Positions 18,118-30,553 of a stretch of 64,000 nt of DNA are shown here, piece after piece. The notes under the pieces are model-generated. The model saw only the letters and a list, made by a program, of their open reading frames with translations. It was not told where the DNA came from and searched no databases. Location: NCBI RefSeq assembly GCF_016097555.1, contig NC_054712.1:43000567-43064566 (forward strand), written 5' to 3'. Source of the DNA: Gigantopelta aegis. Taxonomy: Eukaryota > Mollusca > Gastropoda > Neomphalida > Peltospiridae. Made by a program: the position numbers and the translations under genes. Numbering within the stretch: position 1 is the stretch's first letter; each line of letters starts with the position of its first letter.

Positions 18118-20818
18118 AACAGTAACAATAGCCCTCTTTCAGATTCCACTGCGCATGTGCCCGTTGCGGGTTAACTCCAGGCAAACCGCGAATTTACGCG
18201 AGATCTCGCAAAAATAGACCTGCGGACAAGTTGGGGGGCATAGACAATGGGAGGCCACGTAATAGGAATGTGAATATCTCCATGATTAATTATTCTATCA
18301 GTAGAGAACCCAAAAATTCTGTCGATATCCAACAAGACTTATTGGAGACATTTGTGAATTATTGCTTAACACGAGATAAAAAATATTTTGTTGTTAACGC
18401 CCGACAAACCATCGGTTCAGATTCGTACGCAATAAATATCGGATATGGGCTGAAATAATATTAATGTGTGCGCGCGTGTATGTATGCAGATATTTATTGT
18501 ATTTAACATAATTTAAATATTTATAAAGCATTATACAGATAAATACATTCAGGATTCTTATCGGGATTTCTTTTCACCAAGTTATTTAAAATTTTGTTCG
18601 ATATTTGGAATAAAATTAAATGATACATATGAAAGTTGAGCTATGGTATATAAAACATTAGAATCAGGCCCGTAGGAACGATGTCTGGAGTTGGGGGAGG
18701 GAAGGGGAGGGGGCATAATCTGTAGTGGAGGGACACAGTCTAGTTGGGGGGGGGGGAGCAAAAGCCATATTTAAACCCGGTTTATAAAAGTGGGGCTATA
18801 GTCCCCCACCCACCTCCGACTTCTTGGTTGCTGCCGACCTGAGAATGGTCAGATGTAACTGTATTGCAGCTATTTAAATTCGAAGCAAGATTATTTAACC
18901 CAAGAAAGATGTAAGTTTTATTTATAACAGATTAGACTATCCGACAGCTTGATAATATAGCTACAAACTCAGGATGGTCTCTTTATTATAAACTCAAGGT
19001 TTATTATGCGCAGTCATAATGTACTTAGTTTGAAGCAAACATATTAAGTACCATGTCAGGCCCGTAAGGGGGGGGGGGGGGATCAGGAGGATCGGACGAT
19101 CCCCCCACGCAGGATTGAGAGTTCCGGTCAAATAAAAAACAAAATGGGATTTTACATATAAAAGTCCTTGTCCCCAAATGACCAGGATAACGTAACGAAA
19201 GTTCGATCCTCCTCAGTGGGCCCGTTTGATTATTTCCCGTCCCAACCAATTATCCATCAAAGGACGTCGTGTATGCTATCCTGTTTGTGGGATGTGAGAA
19301 GTATGCCATGAATCATTTATTATAAATACATTGGTACGACTGAAAACAAACGGTTTCTTGTCGTGGCTCTGTGACCAGGCCATTTTATATGCAACTTGTT
19401 AACGTATATTTCGCACCAAACGTTCGTGTATTATTCTCGAGTGTAACCGGCATATATATATATATATATATATATGGGACACCCCCCCCCCCCCCCCAGT
19501 CTACGGCTCCGCGCCTTCGGCGCTCGCATTTCACGAGTTCCGTTTACATGAAATTTCGATCCCCCCCCCCCCCCCCCCCCGCGCTAATCATGCTGGCTAC
19601 GGGCCTGAAGTTATATACACTATTCATAAGTTAGACCGATCGTATCGGGTTGCATGGGTCTACCACTTTGGAAACGTTGCTGCACTTTATGTTATGTATA
19701 ATCATGTACGTTATAAAAACGTGTGATACTTGCATACCATATCGATATATAGGACTTCTCCCTATACTTGTAAATGTGCTGATGGTATCGCTAACGATCT
19801 CGACCAATGTTCTCAGGTATAAAATACAAAATAGTAACCAAACACTATTGTACATAAAGATATATGTTTACTTCAAACTGATCTTCATGTGAAGAAGAAG
19901 ATGTCATCTTCTAAATTCTTCAAAACAAATAATGCAAACAGCATGTCAACTTTAGTTTACATCATACATGTGATGTCGAACTTTGAGCCGTGTTTTTCGG
20001 TTTCTGACGTCATGCTAAGTTGTAGGTTTTCACGTGTGACGGCTCATATATGTTTTAAAACTTCGTAAATATCGGATATTATTTCAAGTGAAGTTGTATG
20101 TATCTGATATAAATGATAGTGAAAATAAAATAAAATAATAAATAAAATAAGATAAATAAATAAGTAAATAAATAAATAAGTAAATAAATAAATAAATACA
20201 TAAATAAATAAATAATTTGGGGATAGACATGTAACACTGATTAGTAGTTGTACGACTGTCTTTTTTTATGGAACGGTAAGGGGAAAATAGAGCTGTGATA
20301 AAGGTCTATGTGAGTTAGGGGTTTTGTTGGGGTTTTTTAGAGGGAAGGGGAGGCATATTTTATTAAATTTTAAATACTGATACATGTGGAGAATTAAACA
20401 TCACTGGAATCCGCGTGAGTATTTAACTACAATTCTAATTGTTAAAAGTAAGAAACACATTCCACTAAAGTTAATTTTATTGCATGAATCTTTTAATTTT
20501 GCGTTGTTAAAATACCCTTGACAGGCGGCTCCAGAGACTTCGTATAAGTTAATGTTTCACTGCTTTTGGTCTTAAACCATTCCGATGTAAACTTTAGTAG
20601 ACCGTTTTTCGCAGCCATTTTAACATCTTATACGAAATATGTACGTTAGTCGCTAGAGATTCACAGCTCCTACGAAGCTACTCACGACGCTCATGACAAC
20701 TGTCAATCATGCCCCCCAATTTGTATATAGCCTCGATACCGTCCAATTCGGCAAGGGACGGTACTCTTTGCGCACATGCGCAATGGGAATGTGACAGAGG
20801 TCTATTGATCTAACGTAA
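18118..20818. mobile_element. Possible 2.7-kb element with inverted ends
   Basis: The left end, AATAGCCCTCTTTCAGATTC (from about 18129) through GCGCATGTGC to CAAGTTGGGGGGCAT (18226-18240), matches in inverted orientation the right end: ATGCCCCCCAATTTG (20708-20722), then GCACATGCGCA, and the end near 20815. The arms are about 110 bp and imperfect. No transposase is visible inside; the 75-codon frame at 18231-18458 is unremarkable. Inside are long C runs (19484-19498, 19561-19580), an AAAT-rich tract (20125-20215) and sequence starting CAGGCCCGTA (18667, 19066). The arms could instead be two copies of one dispersed repeat. Confidence 0.35.
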
Positions 20819-20974
20819 GACACCGACTCGCCAAAGGAAAGGAATGTATTTTTAAGGACACCTCAGCACATTTTTAATGACGGTTAGTTGACGTCCAACA
20901 CATCGTTGTTTTGACATTGGCAGATAGAGACAGACAAACCCAACATCGCAATATGGCTTGCTTCTTATCAATAA

Positions 20975-21070
20975 AGCAGCCAAGGATCTTTTATATGCAC
21001 TTTCCCAGACAGGACAGTACAAACCAAGGTGTTTGATCGATCCTGCGACGTCCCGCTCCGGTAGGCGACA
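20975..21070 (-). repeat. SINE-A fragment
   Basis: AAGGATCTTTTATATGCAC followed by TTTCCCAGACAGGACAG and a rearranged head region ending GACGTCCCGCTC. It borders the 63-bp satellite directly on its left. Confidence 0.5.
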
Positions 21071-21071
21071 T

Positions 21072-23215
21072 ATACAACTAGTGATATCCGAAATGTTTAC
21101 AGAAGGCTGTGTAGATTCTTAGATAGACGTCAGTTACAACTAGTGATTCTCCGAAATGTTTACAGAGGGCTGTGTAGGTTCTTAGATAGACGTCAGTTAC
21201 AACTAGTGATAGTCCGAAATGTTGACAGAGGGCTGTGTAGGTTCTTAGGTTGACGTCAGTTATAACTAGTGATAGTCCGAAATGTTTACAGAGGGCTGTG
21301 TATGTTCTTAGATAGACGTCAGTTACAACTAGTGATAGTCCGAAATGTTTACAGAGGGCTGTGTAGGTTCTTAGGTAGACGTCAGTTACAACTAGTGATA
21401 TTGTAAAATGTTTACAGAGGGTTGTGTAGGTTCTTAGATAGACGTCAGTTACAACTAGTGATATTGCAAAATGTTTACAGAGGGTTGTGTAGGTTCTTAG
21501 ATAGACGTCAGTTACAACTAGTGATAGTCCGAAATGTTGACAGAGGGCTGTGTAGGTTCTTAGGTTGACGTCAGTTATAACTAGTGATAGTCCGAAATGT
21601 TTACAGAGGGCTGTGTATGTTCTTAGATAGACGTCAGTTACAACTAATGATAGTCCGAAATGTTTACAGAGGGCTGTGTAGGTTCTTAGGTAGACGTCAG
21701 TTACAACTAGTGATAGTCCGAAATGTTTACAGAGGGCCGTGTAGGTTCTTAGATAGACGTCAGTTACAACTAGTGATATTGTAAAATGTTTACAGAGGGT
21801 TGTGTAGGTTCTTAGATAGACGTCAGTTACAACTAGTGATATTGCAAAATGTTTACAGAGGGTTGTGTAGGTTCTTAGACAGACGTCAGTTACAATTAGT
21901 GACATTCCGAAATGTTTACAGAGGGCTATGTAGGTTCTTAGATAGACGTCAGTTACAACTAGTGATAGTCCGAAATGTTTAGAGAGGGCTGTGTAGGTTC
22001 TTAGACGTCAATTACAACTAGTGATACTCCGAAATGTTTACAGAGGGTTGTGTAGGTTCTTAGATAGACGTCAGTTACAACTAGTGATAGTCCGAAATGT
22101 TTACAGAGGGCTGTGTAGGTTCTTAGATAGACGTCAGTTAAAATTAGTAATATTGCGAAATGTTTACAGAGGGCTGTGTAGGTTCTTAGGTAGACGTCAG
22201 TTACAGCTAGTGATAGTCCGAAATGTTTACAGAGGGCTGTGTAGGTTCTTAGATAGACGTCAGTTACAATTAGTGATATTGCGAAATGTTTACAGAGGGC
22301 TGTGTAGGTTCTTAGGTAGACGTCAGTTACAACTAGTGATAGTCCGAAATGTTTACAGAGGGCTGTGTAGGTTCTTAGATAGACGTCAGTTACAACAAGT
22401 GATAGTCCGAAATGTTTACAGAGGGCTGTGTAGGTTCTTAGACAGACGTCAGTTACAACTAGTGATAGTCCGAAATGTTTACAGAGGGCTGTGTAGGTTC
22501 TTACACAGACGTCAGTTACAACAAGTGATAGTCCGAAATGTTTACAGAGGGATGTGTAGGTTCTTAGACAGACGTGAGTTACAACTAGTGATAGTCCGAA
22601 ATGTTTACAGAGGGCTGTGTAGGTTCTTAGGTAGACGTCAGTTACAACTAGTGATAGTCGGAAATGTTTACAGAGGGATGTGTAGGTTCTTAGGTAGACG
22701 TCAGTTGCAACTAGTGATAGTCGGAAATGTTTACAGAGGGCTGTGTAGGTTCCTAGATAGATGTCAGTTACAACTAGTGATAGTCCGAAATGTTTACAGA
22801 GGGCTGTGTAGGTTCCTAGATAGATGTCAGTTACAACTAGTGATACTCCGAAATGTTTACAGAGGGCTGTGTAGGTTCTTAGATAGACGTCAGTTACAAC
22901 TAGTGATACTCCGAAATGTTTACAGAGGGCTGTGTAGGTTCTTAGGTAGACGTCAGTTACAACTAGTGATAGTCGGAAATGTTTACAGAGGGATGTGTAG
23001 GTTCTTAGATAGACGTCAGTTACAACTAGTGATAGTCGGAAATGTTTACAGAGAGATGTATAGGTTCTTAGATAGACGTCAGTTACAACTAGTGATAGTC
23101 CGAAATGTTTACAGACAGCTGTGTAGGTTCTTAGATAGACGTCAGTTACAACTAGTGATAGTCCGAAATCTTTACAGAGAGCTGTGTAGGTTCTTAGATA
23201 GACGTCAGTTACTAA
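21072..23215. repeat. 63-bp satellite, about 34 copies
   Basis: The monomer begins AACTAGTGATAGTCCGAAAT and ends TTAGATAGACGTCAGTTAC. Because 63 is a multiple of three and the monomer lacks stops in some frames, long frames run through it on both strands: on the minus strand a 21-residue repeat (TDVYLRTYTALCKHFGL), on the plus strand VRNVYRGLCRFLDRRQLQL. A higher-order period of five monomers is visible: the variant GGTTGACGTCAGTTATAAC occurs at 21247 and 21562, 315 bp apart, with the same order of variants around it. It is most simply an expanded satellite, not a gene. Confidence 0.85.
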
Positions 23216-23234
23216 ATTCAAATTATTCCTCTCA

Positions 23235-23328
23235 GATTACATCATGTCAGAATTTACACATTTGACATCCAATAGCCGATGATTAATAAATCAATGTGCT
23301 CAAGTGGTGTCGTAAAACAAAATAAACT
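23235..23328 (+). repeat. SINE-A tail fragment
   Basis: The segment from GTCAGAATTTACACATTTGAC through CCGATGATTAATAAATCAA to GTCGTAAAACAAAATAAAC is the SINE-A 3' part. It borders the satellite on its right. Confidence 0.65.
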
Positions 23329-23359
23329 TTACGTTTACGCGAGTTACGGTTTGAAGTAG

Positions 23360-23430
23360 CCAAAGTACTCTGACTGTAAAAGGGCTAGACGGACATTTCG
23401 AGTTATACGCCCATTACCATCAGATATCAA
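23360..23430. repeat. Arm of the palindromic element seen again at 47887
   Basis: AGTACTCTGACTGTAAAAGG followed by GCTAGACGGACATTTCGAG and TTATACGC resembles the arms of the fold-back element at 47887-48411. It is diverged and only one arm is recognised. Confidence 0.45.
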
Positions 23431-23709
23431 TCTAGATATATATTCTGCGCAATCGATACCTACCAATACAAACGGTAGTCAAAGATTCCCGCTCTAATAC
23501 AGTTCAACAATCCTATGTTTGACGTCAAAATGCCTTTACATCGGTCATTTTCGAGGTTCTAGATAAAAACAAAATTCACATATTAATCACTAATAAACAC
23601 ACTACTGGAAGAAACCTTCAGCAACTACGAATTTAACCAGAACATTATTGAAAGAGGGGGGGGGGGAGAGGTGCTGTCGGGTTTCTTCCTGTCGTGTGTG
23701 TATTATTGG

Positions 23710-24095
23710 TTAAAGGGACATTCCCGAGTTTGCTGCATTGTAAGATGTTTCCGACTAATAAAATATTTCTACGATTAAACTTACATATTAAAGATATTTT
23801 CTTGTTTAGAATATCAATGTCTGTACATTCAATGTGTTTCTGGTCGTCTTAATATTTGTAAAGAGCCCAAACTGGATTCTGTTTTCAAATAATTTCGTAC
23901 GTACGAAAAAATTACATTTTAGGAAATAAAATGAAATTTAACCTAGTAAAAATATGAGAATGATGAGAGACGCGTTTAATATACAGCCACTAATATTTTA
24001 TGCAGAAAAAAATATGTTTGATATGTAATTACAATCGTTACAAATTCTGTTAGTCGATAACATCTTAAAAGTTGCAGCAAACTCAAGGGGTGTGC
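23710..24095. mobile_element. TTAA-type miniature element
   Basis: The left end TTAAAGGGACATTCCCGAG continues into GTTTGCTGCATTGTAAGATG; the right end holds the complementary ACATCTTAAAAGTTGCAGC and AAACTCAAG. It has no coding capacity. The TTAA at the end suggests a piggyBac- or Kolobok-like target site (inference from the family pattern). Related copies are at 36967-37357 and, in part, 15055, 31346 and 32365. Confidence 0.65.
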
Positions 24096-24124
24096 GCAAC
24101 CCTAACATTCTCTGTACCTGTTAC

Positions 24125-24539
24125 CCATTAGAACAAAGAAATGTAAAGAAATGTTTTATTTAACGACGCACTCAACACATTTTATTTACGGTTATATGGC
24201 GTCAGATATATGGTTAAGGACCACACAGATTTTGAGAGGAAACCCGCTGTCGTCACTTCATGGGCTACTCTTTCCGATTAGCAGCAAGGGATCTTTTATT
24301 TGCGCTTCCCACAGGCAGGATAGCACAAACCATGGCCTTTGTTGAACCAGTTATGGATCACTGGTCGGTGCAAGTGGTTTACACCTACCCATTGAGCCTT
24401 GCGGAGAACTCACTCAGGGTTTGGAGTCAGTATCTGGATTAAAAATCCCCATGCCTCGACTGGGATCCGAACCCAGTACCTACCAGCCTGTTGACCGATG
24501 GCCTAACCACGACGCCACCGAGGCCGGTCCATTAGAACA
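24125..24539 (-). repeat. SINE-B, near complete, with 11-bp duplication
   Basis: Element 24136-24528 is flanked by CCATTAGAACA (24125-24135 and 24529-24539). The tRNA-like head is at the right (GGCGTCGTGGTTAGGCCATC on the minus strand, then GGTTCGGATCCCAG), and the tail AAATAAAACATTTCTTT is at the left. It is the reference copy for this family in the window. Confidence 0.85.
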
Positions 24540-25668
24540 TCAAATTGTCTTGGTTTAAAATGTGCTGAGCTGTCATTATTAAACGGATATCTTGCTTGGG
24601 ACGGGTTCGACCCACAAACCGTAGCGAGCGCTCTCCCACTGATCAACACACCCACTCCTAGGTTTTCAAGGCGGACATAATAACAATAATAATAATTATT
24701 ATTATTATAATGTCATTGTTCGAAATAAGCACTTATCCGTTTGTCCTGACAAGTGATAATCTGCTGGGACAAGCAAAATGGACCTTAGTGGTTGTCTAGT
24801 GGACAAGTGTAAAAATGTATAATGCTATTTCATTTTGAGTAATCAAAAACATTGTCCTTCCTCTTGAATAAAACTAACAACTTATTTGGACAAGTAAAAA
24901 TATTGATTGACCAGTAGATTTGTAGATGTACTTGTCTGGTGGACTAGCGAAAAATTCGGCTTAGTTCTGTTCTATCACTGTTATTATATGCATAAACAAT
25001 TTAATTGTGAAAAATAAATAAACAAAAGACATAAACAAAAGACATATTGCTTAACAAAACTTTATTTGCATTTCATCCGTACTCTTTACGCAACGTTCAC
25101 CATCCACCACGGTTGTCCGTGACACGTTAACATTGCCAGTCAATACCAGTAGCTATAAGACAATTGACAATTATACTGTCCACACAATACTAGAAGGAAA
25201 AAGAAAATTCCCATTCACCTTTCAGACCGATTCCGCACCCCAAAATAAACAAATATATAATCGCTTAATCACCCCACCCCGCCACCACCACCACCCGATG
25301 ATTTGTATTATAAGTTACATAAACGCGGGCCTTAAAATATGACATTTTTATATGAATTTGATATTTTGTTTAAAATTCATTTTCCCCAACACAATAATAA
25401 GTTTTTTTAGTTTTTGTAATCTTGCAACTGGTTTTGCTAAAATAAAGTAACTTTCTGAGAATAATTATTTATCAAGAATGGATGATATTCAAATAAACAC
25501 CTCGATAACTGTTTTGACAGTGATTCATGGGTGCATTATTGGAATAATCATTAGGAATGGTCTTATACAGATATATTATAGACGATAACGGTAAGTTTAA
25601 CAATGAAATCAGATAAGAGAGCAGGGTTAGATTCTGTTGTACAAGTCGGTACAAACACTCACGGTGCT

Positions 25669-25699
<31 letters not shown>

Positions 25700-25984
25700 A
25701 AAGAAGAAAAAAAAGGACAGATGTTCTTTTTAAAGCTAATTTCGAACCCGGTTTATAACACCAAGTCCTGCAAAGAGACATTCCTAACTTTGTAACCAGG
25801 GCCCATATTTTAAAGCTATCTTAACACAACGATATCGTAAAGCTGTCGTAGGGTAAAGTGTGTCGTAGTGATATCAAAGCTTACGATTGTTTTACGATAT
25901 TGTAGCGCGCACATAGCACATTAATAACATTTCCAATAATACTGTTACTGTTACTTTGTATATTCAATATGGTTCTGTTGTCTG
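24540..25984. other. Non-coding, low-complexity interval
   Basis: No gene seen. It holds an ATT-type microsatellite (24690-24712) and a run of 27 G (25669-25695). Confidence 0.5.
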
Positions 25985-26122
25985 GTGCTTAAAAACGTTT
26001 AGAGTCTAGACTCGAGGCTGAAATAGAGTATGAGACAGTAACGTCATGATAACGCCATACAAATTGTATGCGTGTGACGTCATTAGAGATTGAGTCTGGA
26101 CTCTTAACAGTTTTATAAGCAC
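25985..26122. repeat. Short fold-back element
   Basis: GTGCTTAAAAACGTTTAGAG with AGTCTAGACTC at the left is the inverted partner of GAGTCTGGACTCTTAACAG with TTTTATAAGCAC at the right. The interior also pairs (CGTCATGATAACGCCATAC with GTATGCGTGTGACG). It looks like a miniature inverted-repeat element; no target duplication was identified. Confidence 0.5.
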
Positions 26123-26649
26123 GGGGCCCGGTCTGCCAAATATTTATAGCTGCTCAAACTGGGTTGTTTGTTTGTTTGTTTGTTTGTTTGTTTGTTTGTT
26201 ATTAAAATCCAGAGTGATCTACTATAAACATAGCCGTAGTATGAACGGAAACATATGTGACATAGGCCTACACACTCATATTCTGAATAAAGGTTTATTC
26301 GATAATAATAAAAAAAGACCCATTAGCTGATAACATGGCAGTAGTTACAAAGACAAGAATGTCCCTTTTCAATGACTTAAAACTTTTTCTTTTTTTTAAA
26401 AACCTCTTGTGATTTAACACGTACCCAGTTTTGTTTACTGAGAGACTGTCGTGTGAATATGTCAAGTAACAAAAACAACCTATAAAACAAAACAAAACAA
26501 AACAAACAAACACAACAAACACAACAAATTCAGAAAACAAAATTAATGATGAACCTGTTTCCAACTAGTTTAGAATTACCTTCAAGATTAATGGTAAAAA
26601 TGTTCTTGAAATATAAAATATGAACACTCGCTGAACGTCATACGTAATA

Positions 26650-26786
26650 CATTGCAGGACCGTAGGAAGGAGGAGTGGGGGGGGGGGGGGGGGCATAGTC
26701 TCTAGTCGGGAAGGCTGGGAGTACCAGCCAAATTTTTATCTTTATTTACACCGAGTAGGATAAAAATAAAAAAATAAAAAATAAAA

Positions 26787-26842
<56 letters not shown>

Positions 26843-26904
26843 CAAGCAGAGGTCCACCGAGCGCACTCCACCCCATCCCCCACCGCCGGTACGGGCCTGC
26901 ATTG
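26650..26904. mobile_element. Miniature element with 5-bp duplication (CATTG)
   Basis: Element 26655-26899 starts CAGGACCGTAGGAAGG and ends GGTACGGGCCTG. It is flanked by CATTG on both sides (26650-26654, 26900-26904). It contains an 18-base G run (26677-26694) and a GA microsatellite (26792-26836). Elements at 31836 and 36325 share the layout of GTAGGAAG end, G run, AT/AC tract and 5-bp duplication. Confidence 0.65.
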
Positions 26905-26918
26905 TATGTATGTGTGTG

Positions 26919-26959
<41 letters not shown>

Positions 26960-27110
26960 CTGTATGTCTGTCTGTGTGTGTGTGTGTGCGTGTGTGTGTG
27001 TGTGTGTCCGTGTGTGTATGTGTGTGTCAGTCTGTATGTGTGTGTGCGTGTGTGTGTGTCCGTGTGTGTGTGTGTGTGTGTGGTGTGTGTGTGTGTGTGT
27101 GAATACTGAG
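26905..27110. repeat. GT microsatellite
   Basis: About 200 bp of (GT)n with interruptions such as CTGTATGTCTGTC and CCGTGTGTGTATG. Frames through it are low-complexity artefacts. Confidence 0.9.
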
Positions 27111-27511
27111 AAACGTCAGTGTATTCTAAGTGTAATACTGAGTTCAAAAGTAAACTAAACCATTTGGACAAATAGTTCACAATACAATAACAAGACAGTA
27201 TATAGATGGAGTATTTTTAACAGTATATAGACAGTGTAATGTTAACACAATAATAGAATACAGATGATATACATTTAACACAGAGTTTTTGCCAGAGGGT
27301 AAAATTAGATATTGAAATTTAATGGATATATTTTCATAATTTTTATATACTAGCAGATGATAGTAAAACAACTGATGTTTAAAAGATTGTCCAGTTTCAA
27401 AACATTTCAAACACATTTTACCACGGCCGTTGGGTCTGTAGGTGTATTATTAGTATCAGTCGATGGAACACTCATGCGCAATACGCTTTATTGGTTATGT
27501 ATGTATGTATG

Positions 27512-27549
<38 letters not shown>

Positions 27550-27609
27550 GATAGGTAATACAGCGTAGATCGCACGCTTGTTCCGTCGACTGGTACTAAT
27601 CATACACCT
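27111..27609. other. Non-coding interval with degenerate AT-rich repeats
   Basis: Repeated variants of ACAGTATATAGA and TTTTAACA (27180-27290) belong to the same loose repeat as at 28490-28960. A TATG/TA microsatellite lies at 27497-27546. No gene seen. Confidence 0.45.
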
Positions 27610-27862
27610 AGAAACTCCATTTCATTTATTTCATTTCAACTTATTTTCGTGCTTATATCCAATTAAGGTTGAAGCACGCTGTCCTAGGAACACACCTCAG
27701 CTATCTGGGCTGTCTGCCGAGGTAGTGGCCTTACACCTACCCATTGAGCCCTTAAGAACTCGCTCTGGGTTGGAGCCGGTACCGGGCTGCGAACCCTGTA
27801 CCTACCAGCCTGTAGTCCGCTGGTTTAACGAGCGACGCCACCGAGGCCGGTTTAGAAACTCC
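27610..27862 (-). repeat. SINE-C copy with 9-bp duplication
   Basis: Element 27619-27853 is flanked by AGAAACTCC (27610-27618 and 27854-27862). On the minus strand it has the tRNA-like head with box B GGTTCGCAGCCCGG, then AATGGGTAGGTGTAAGGCC, the CCCAGATAGCTGAGG block and the tail TTAATTGGATATAAGCACG with AAATAAGTTGAAATGAAAT. Confidence 0.85.
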
Positions 27863-28480
27863 CACCAGTACCCGGAACGCCCGTGCATTTAACCACTTAG
27901 TAGGGATATTATGGTCTGCTTTTATTACGTAGCCTCAAATTATACTTTTCAAAAGAAGTAGAAGAACTGTAATAAGAATTTACAATTGCCAAAATTTTAA
28001 GGTATATTAACATGTGGGGAATGGTTATATGATGATAGTGAATTAATTGGGCAAACATTACAACCGGTAGTTCGGTATTACAGTAGGTTTTATGACCACC
28101 AAGATCTTGAAGGACGATTGGGGTCAGAAGTGAAATTTGAAAGTTGACGGTTTTTTATCAGTAAATCGGAAATTCAAACAATAAAAATGACTAAAAACAA
28201 AACAATAACAACTGTATGATCAACACAATGAAAAAGATTGACAGAAATAATGTTCCACAGTGATTAATCGACCTTCCTGGAAATTGTCAAAATCGAGAAT
28301 GCGTGATGCACATGATAAACAGACCTGAACGTTCTTTACTAGGATGTCTGTGGTCAAAAGGTATGTTCGGTCTAATAGTTGATATTAACATTAATATTTC
28401 AGGTTCCCCTACTTTTTTTGAAGAGTATATTTTCTGGCAGAAAGCCTCTAATAGTATATAACCGGTGCATTATAGCTGGA
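27863..28480. other. Non-coding interval
   Basis: No gene or repeat recognised; AT-rich single-copy-looking sequence. Confidence 0.4.
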
Positions 28481-28489
28481 TGATAAAAT

Positions 28490-28965
28490 GCATATTACCA
28501 TGGAGACGAAATAGTATCAGTGCAAAGACGGTGTATTTTAACAGTACACAGAAGAAAGAAGTTTAACAGTACAGACAATGATCTGTTCACACATACAGTA
28601 TAAATAGTATGTGTACAGACATCTATGACATAACAGTTTAAACAATATAATTTTAACAATACACAAATTAATTTAACATTAGACAGGTGTTGTTTTTGGA
28701 AACAGTACACAGTATAATTTTTAACAGACTGTATAGAGTATCATCTTAACACAGCATAGACATTATAATTTCACTTGTACAGTATAATCAGTTAGCACAG
28801 ACGGTGTATACAACATAATTTTAACAATACACAGAATACGTTTAATATTAGACAGGTGTTGTTTTTGGAAACGGTACACAGTATAATTTTAACGCACCGT
28901 ATAGAGTATCATCTTAGTGCAGTATAGACAGTATAATTTCACTCATACAGTATAACCAGACGGTA
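28490..28965. repeat. Degenerate CAGTATAATTTTAACA repeats with a 169-bp duplication
   Basis: AGACAGGTGTTGTTTTTGGA occurs at 28681 and 28850, and the sequence following both copies aligns for about 110 bp, so the segment is a tandem duplication with a 169-bp period. Shorter CAGTATAATTTTAACA-like motifs recur throughout. Confidence 0.65.
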
Positions 28966-29247
28966 AATCGGGGTGGGATTACATCTCAAGTATATTATTA
29001 CTGTGAACAATGAAATGACAAACTCTAAGATTATGACATCAACACACCAGTTGTTTTGTTTTAACACACCAAACAAAGACAATACTGCAATTGGAGTATT
29101 TTAGTAGCATGTATACACAGAACTTGAACGTTTCATGCAAATCAACATGGCGTGATTTTATATTTAGCTTCAGCTAAAACGTGTGTGTGTTTGCGCGTGT
29201 GTTTCTGAATGTACGCGCGTGTCTAAATGTACGCGCGCGTGTGTGTG

Positions 29248-29285
<38 letters not shown>

Positions 29286-29617
29286 TGAAAGTGCGCCATT
29301 GAATGCATACATTCATACATTGTCCGTGCAAGTGTGTGTAACTTAGATGTATGTATACATGCTTGCATGTTAATATGTGGAAGTACACGAGCGAATGAAT
29401 TCACGCATACATACACGCGTGCGTTTCTGGGCGTGCATGTGTGTTTGTGTGACAAAAATGTGCTTCCAAATATTTCACTCATAATATATTACACACATTG
29501 AATACATAACCAATCGTAAGTACGACTGTAAGAGGCTAACAAAAGGTTAATGCCATGTAGAAATCCTTCCATTCATTTCCACGTATTTCGTATTTGAGCC
29601 AGTATAAATAATACACA
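28966..29617. other. Non-coding interval with GT tracts
   Basis: (GT)n at 29228-29282 and scattered alternating purine-pyrimidine motifs to about 29460. No gene seen. Confidence 0.5.
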
Positions 29618-29810
29618 GGGCCCAAATTCCATTTGTCCGCAATCCGAATGCATATATACGTTTAACGTAATCCGTATCAGTCACTTTCTACACACAAGGG
29701 TTCAGAAGATTCAATTTATGCATTCTCCATACGCGTATGCGTATCCGAGCAAGCTATGTTTTATGGATTACGTAAACGAATACGCATTACGGTCAAATAG
29801 AATTTGCGCC
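29618..29810. repeat. Inverted-repeat miniature element
   Basis: The left arm GGCCCAAATTCCATTTGTCC with ACGTTTAACGTAATCCGTA is matched in inverse by TATGGATTACGTAAACGAA with GGTCAAATAGAATTTGCGCC at the right. The arms are about 55 bp and imperfect. No coding capacity. Confidence 0.55.
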
Positions 29811-30343
29811 GAAGACAATATCACAAACAGTCGCATCCAAGCCGACTGACGTAACTAACTGACTTCCTCATTTGTCGGGGAGTTTAAAAGGGATGTGGCC
29901 CAATAATGAGGGAATACAAAATAAACTTCCAAGCTCATAGGAACGATTCCCGAAAGGGGGCACAATCTTTAGGAGGGAGGGCGAGGGTACAAGCCAGATT
30001 TTTTTCTTTATTAATATAGAGGATGAAAAACCAGAGTACATTTTCGTCTGGGTGGGTCCGAACCCCCCCCCCCCCCCCCCCCCCTTCGACCACACTAGAT
30101 TCGCGCCTGCATCATTTCATTTGTTCCGTCAATTTGCATACAATCAGTCAACTTAACCATACAAAATGTATTGACTAATGACTGCCGAGAATAATATGAT
30201 AATGAATATATACAGGCTCATGCATAACGTCTGGTTATTGTAAAGATAATAGTAAAAAAGAAAATACTGCTTGATAAAAGTTTTTAATTTTTCTATAGTA
30301 AAATTAAAAACATGCATTTTCACACAGAATTATATAATGTGAA

Positions 30344-30396
<53 letters not shown>

Positions 30397-30553
30397 CAAT
30401 AACATATACAATGCGTTTTTAATCACAGAAAGATATATATAAATATGAGCACTATTTTTTCATATCATAACAGTGTATCTTTAACATAATAATAATTTGC
30501 GATTTCTTTTTTCTTTTTTAGCAGAAAGATCATAGCCGGTTTAGCTGATATAG
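29811..30553. other. Non-coding interval with poly-C and TA tracts
   Basis: A 22-base C run (30063-30084) lies in sequence resembling the G-run miniature elements (29930-30115). A TA microsatellite lies at 30347-30394. No gene seen. Confidence 0.45.

Noticed and set aside
18231-18458. 75-codon frame as a small gene
   Set aside because: No homology, no codon pattern or context support; it lies within a possible non-coding element.
21072-23215. CRISPR-like regular repeats
   Set aside because: Direct tandem repeat without unique spacers, in a eukaryotic genome.
21078-23221. Very long open frames on both strands, as if a repeat-protein gene
   Set aside because: They follow automatically from a 63-bp satellite without stops. 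There is no promoter, no non-repeat domain, and neither strand is favoured.
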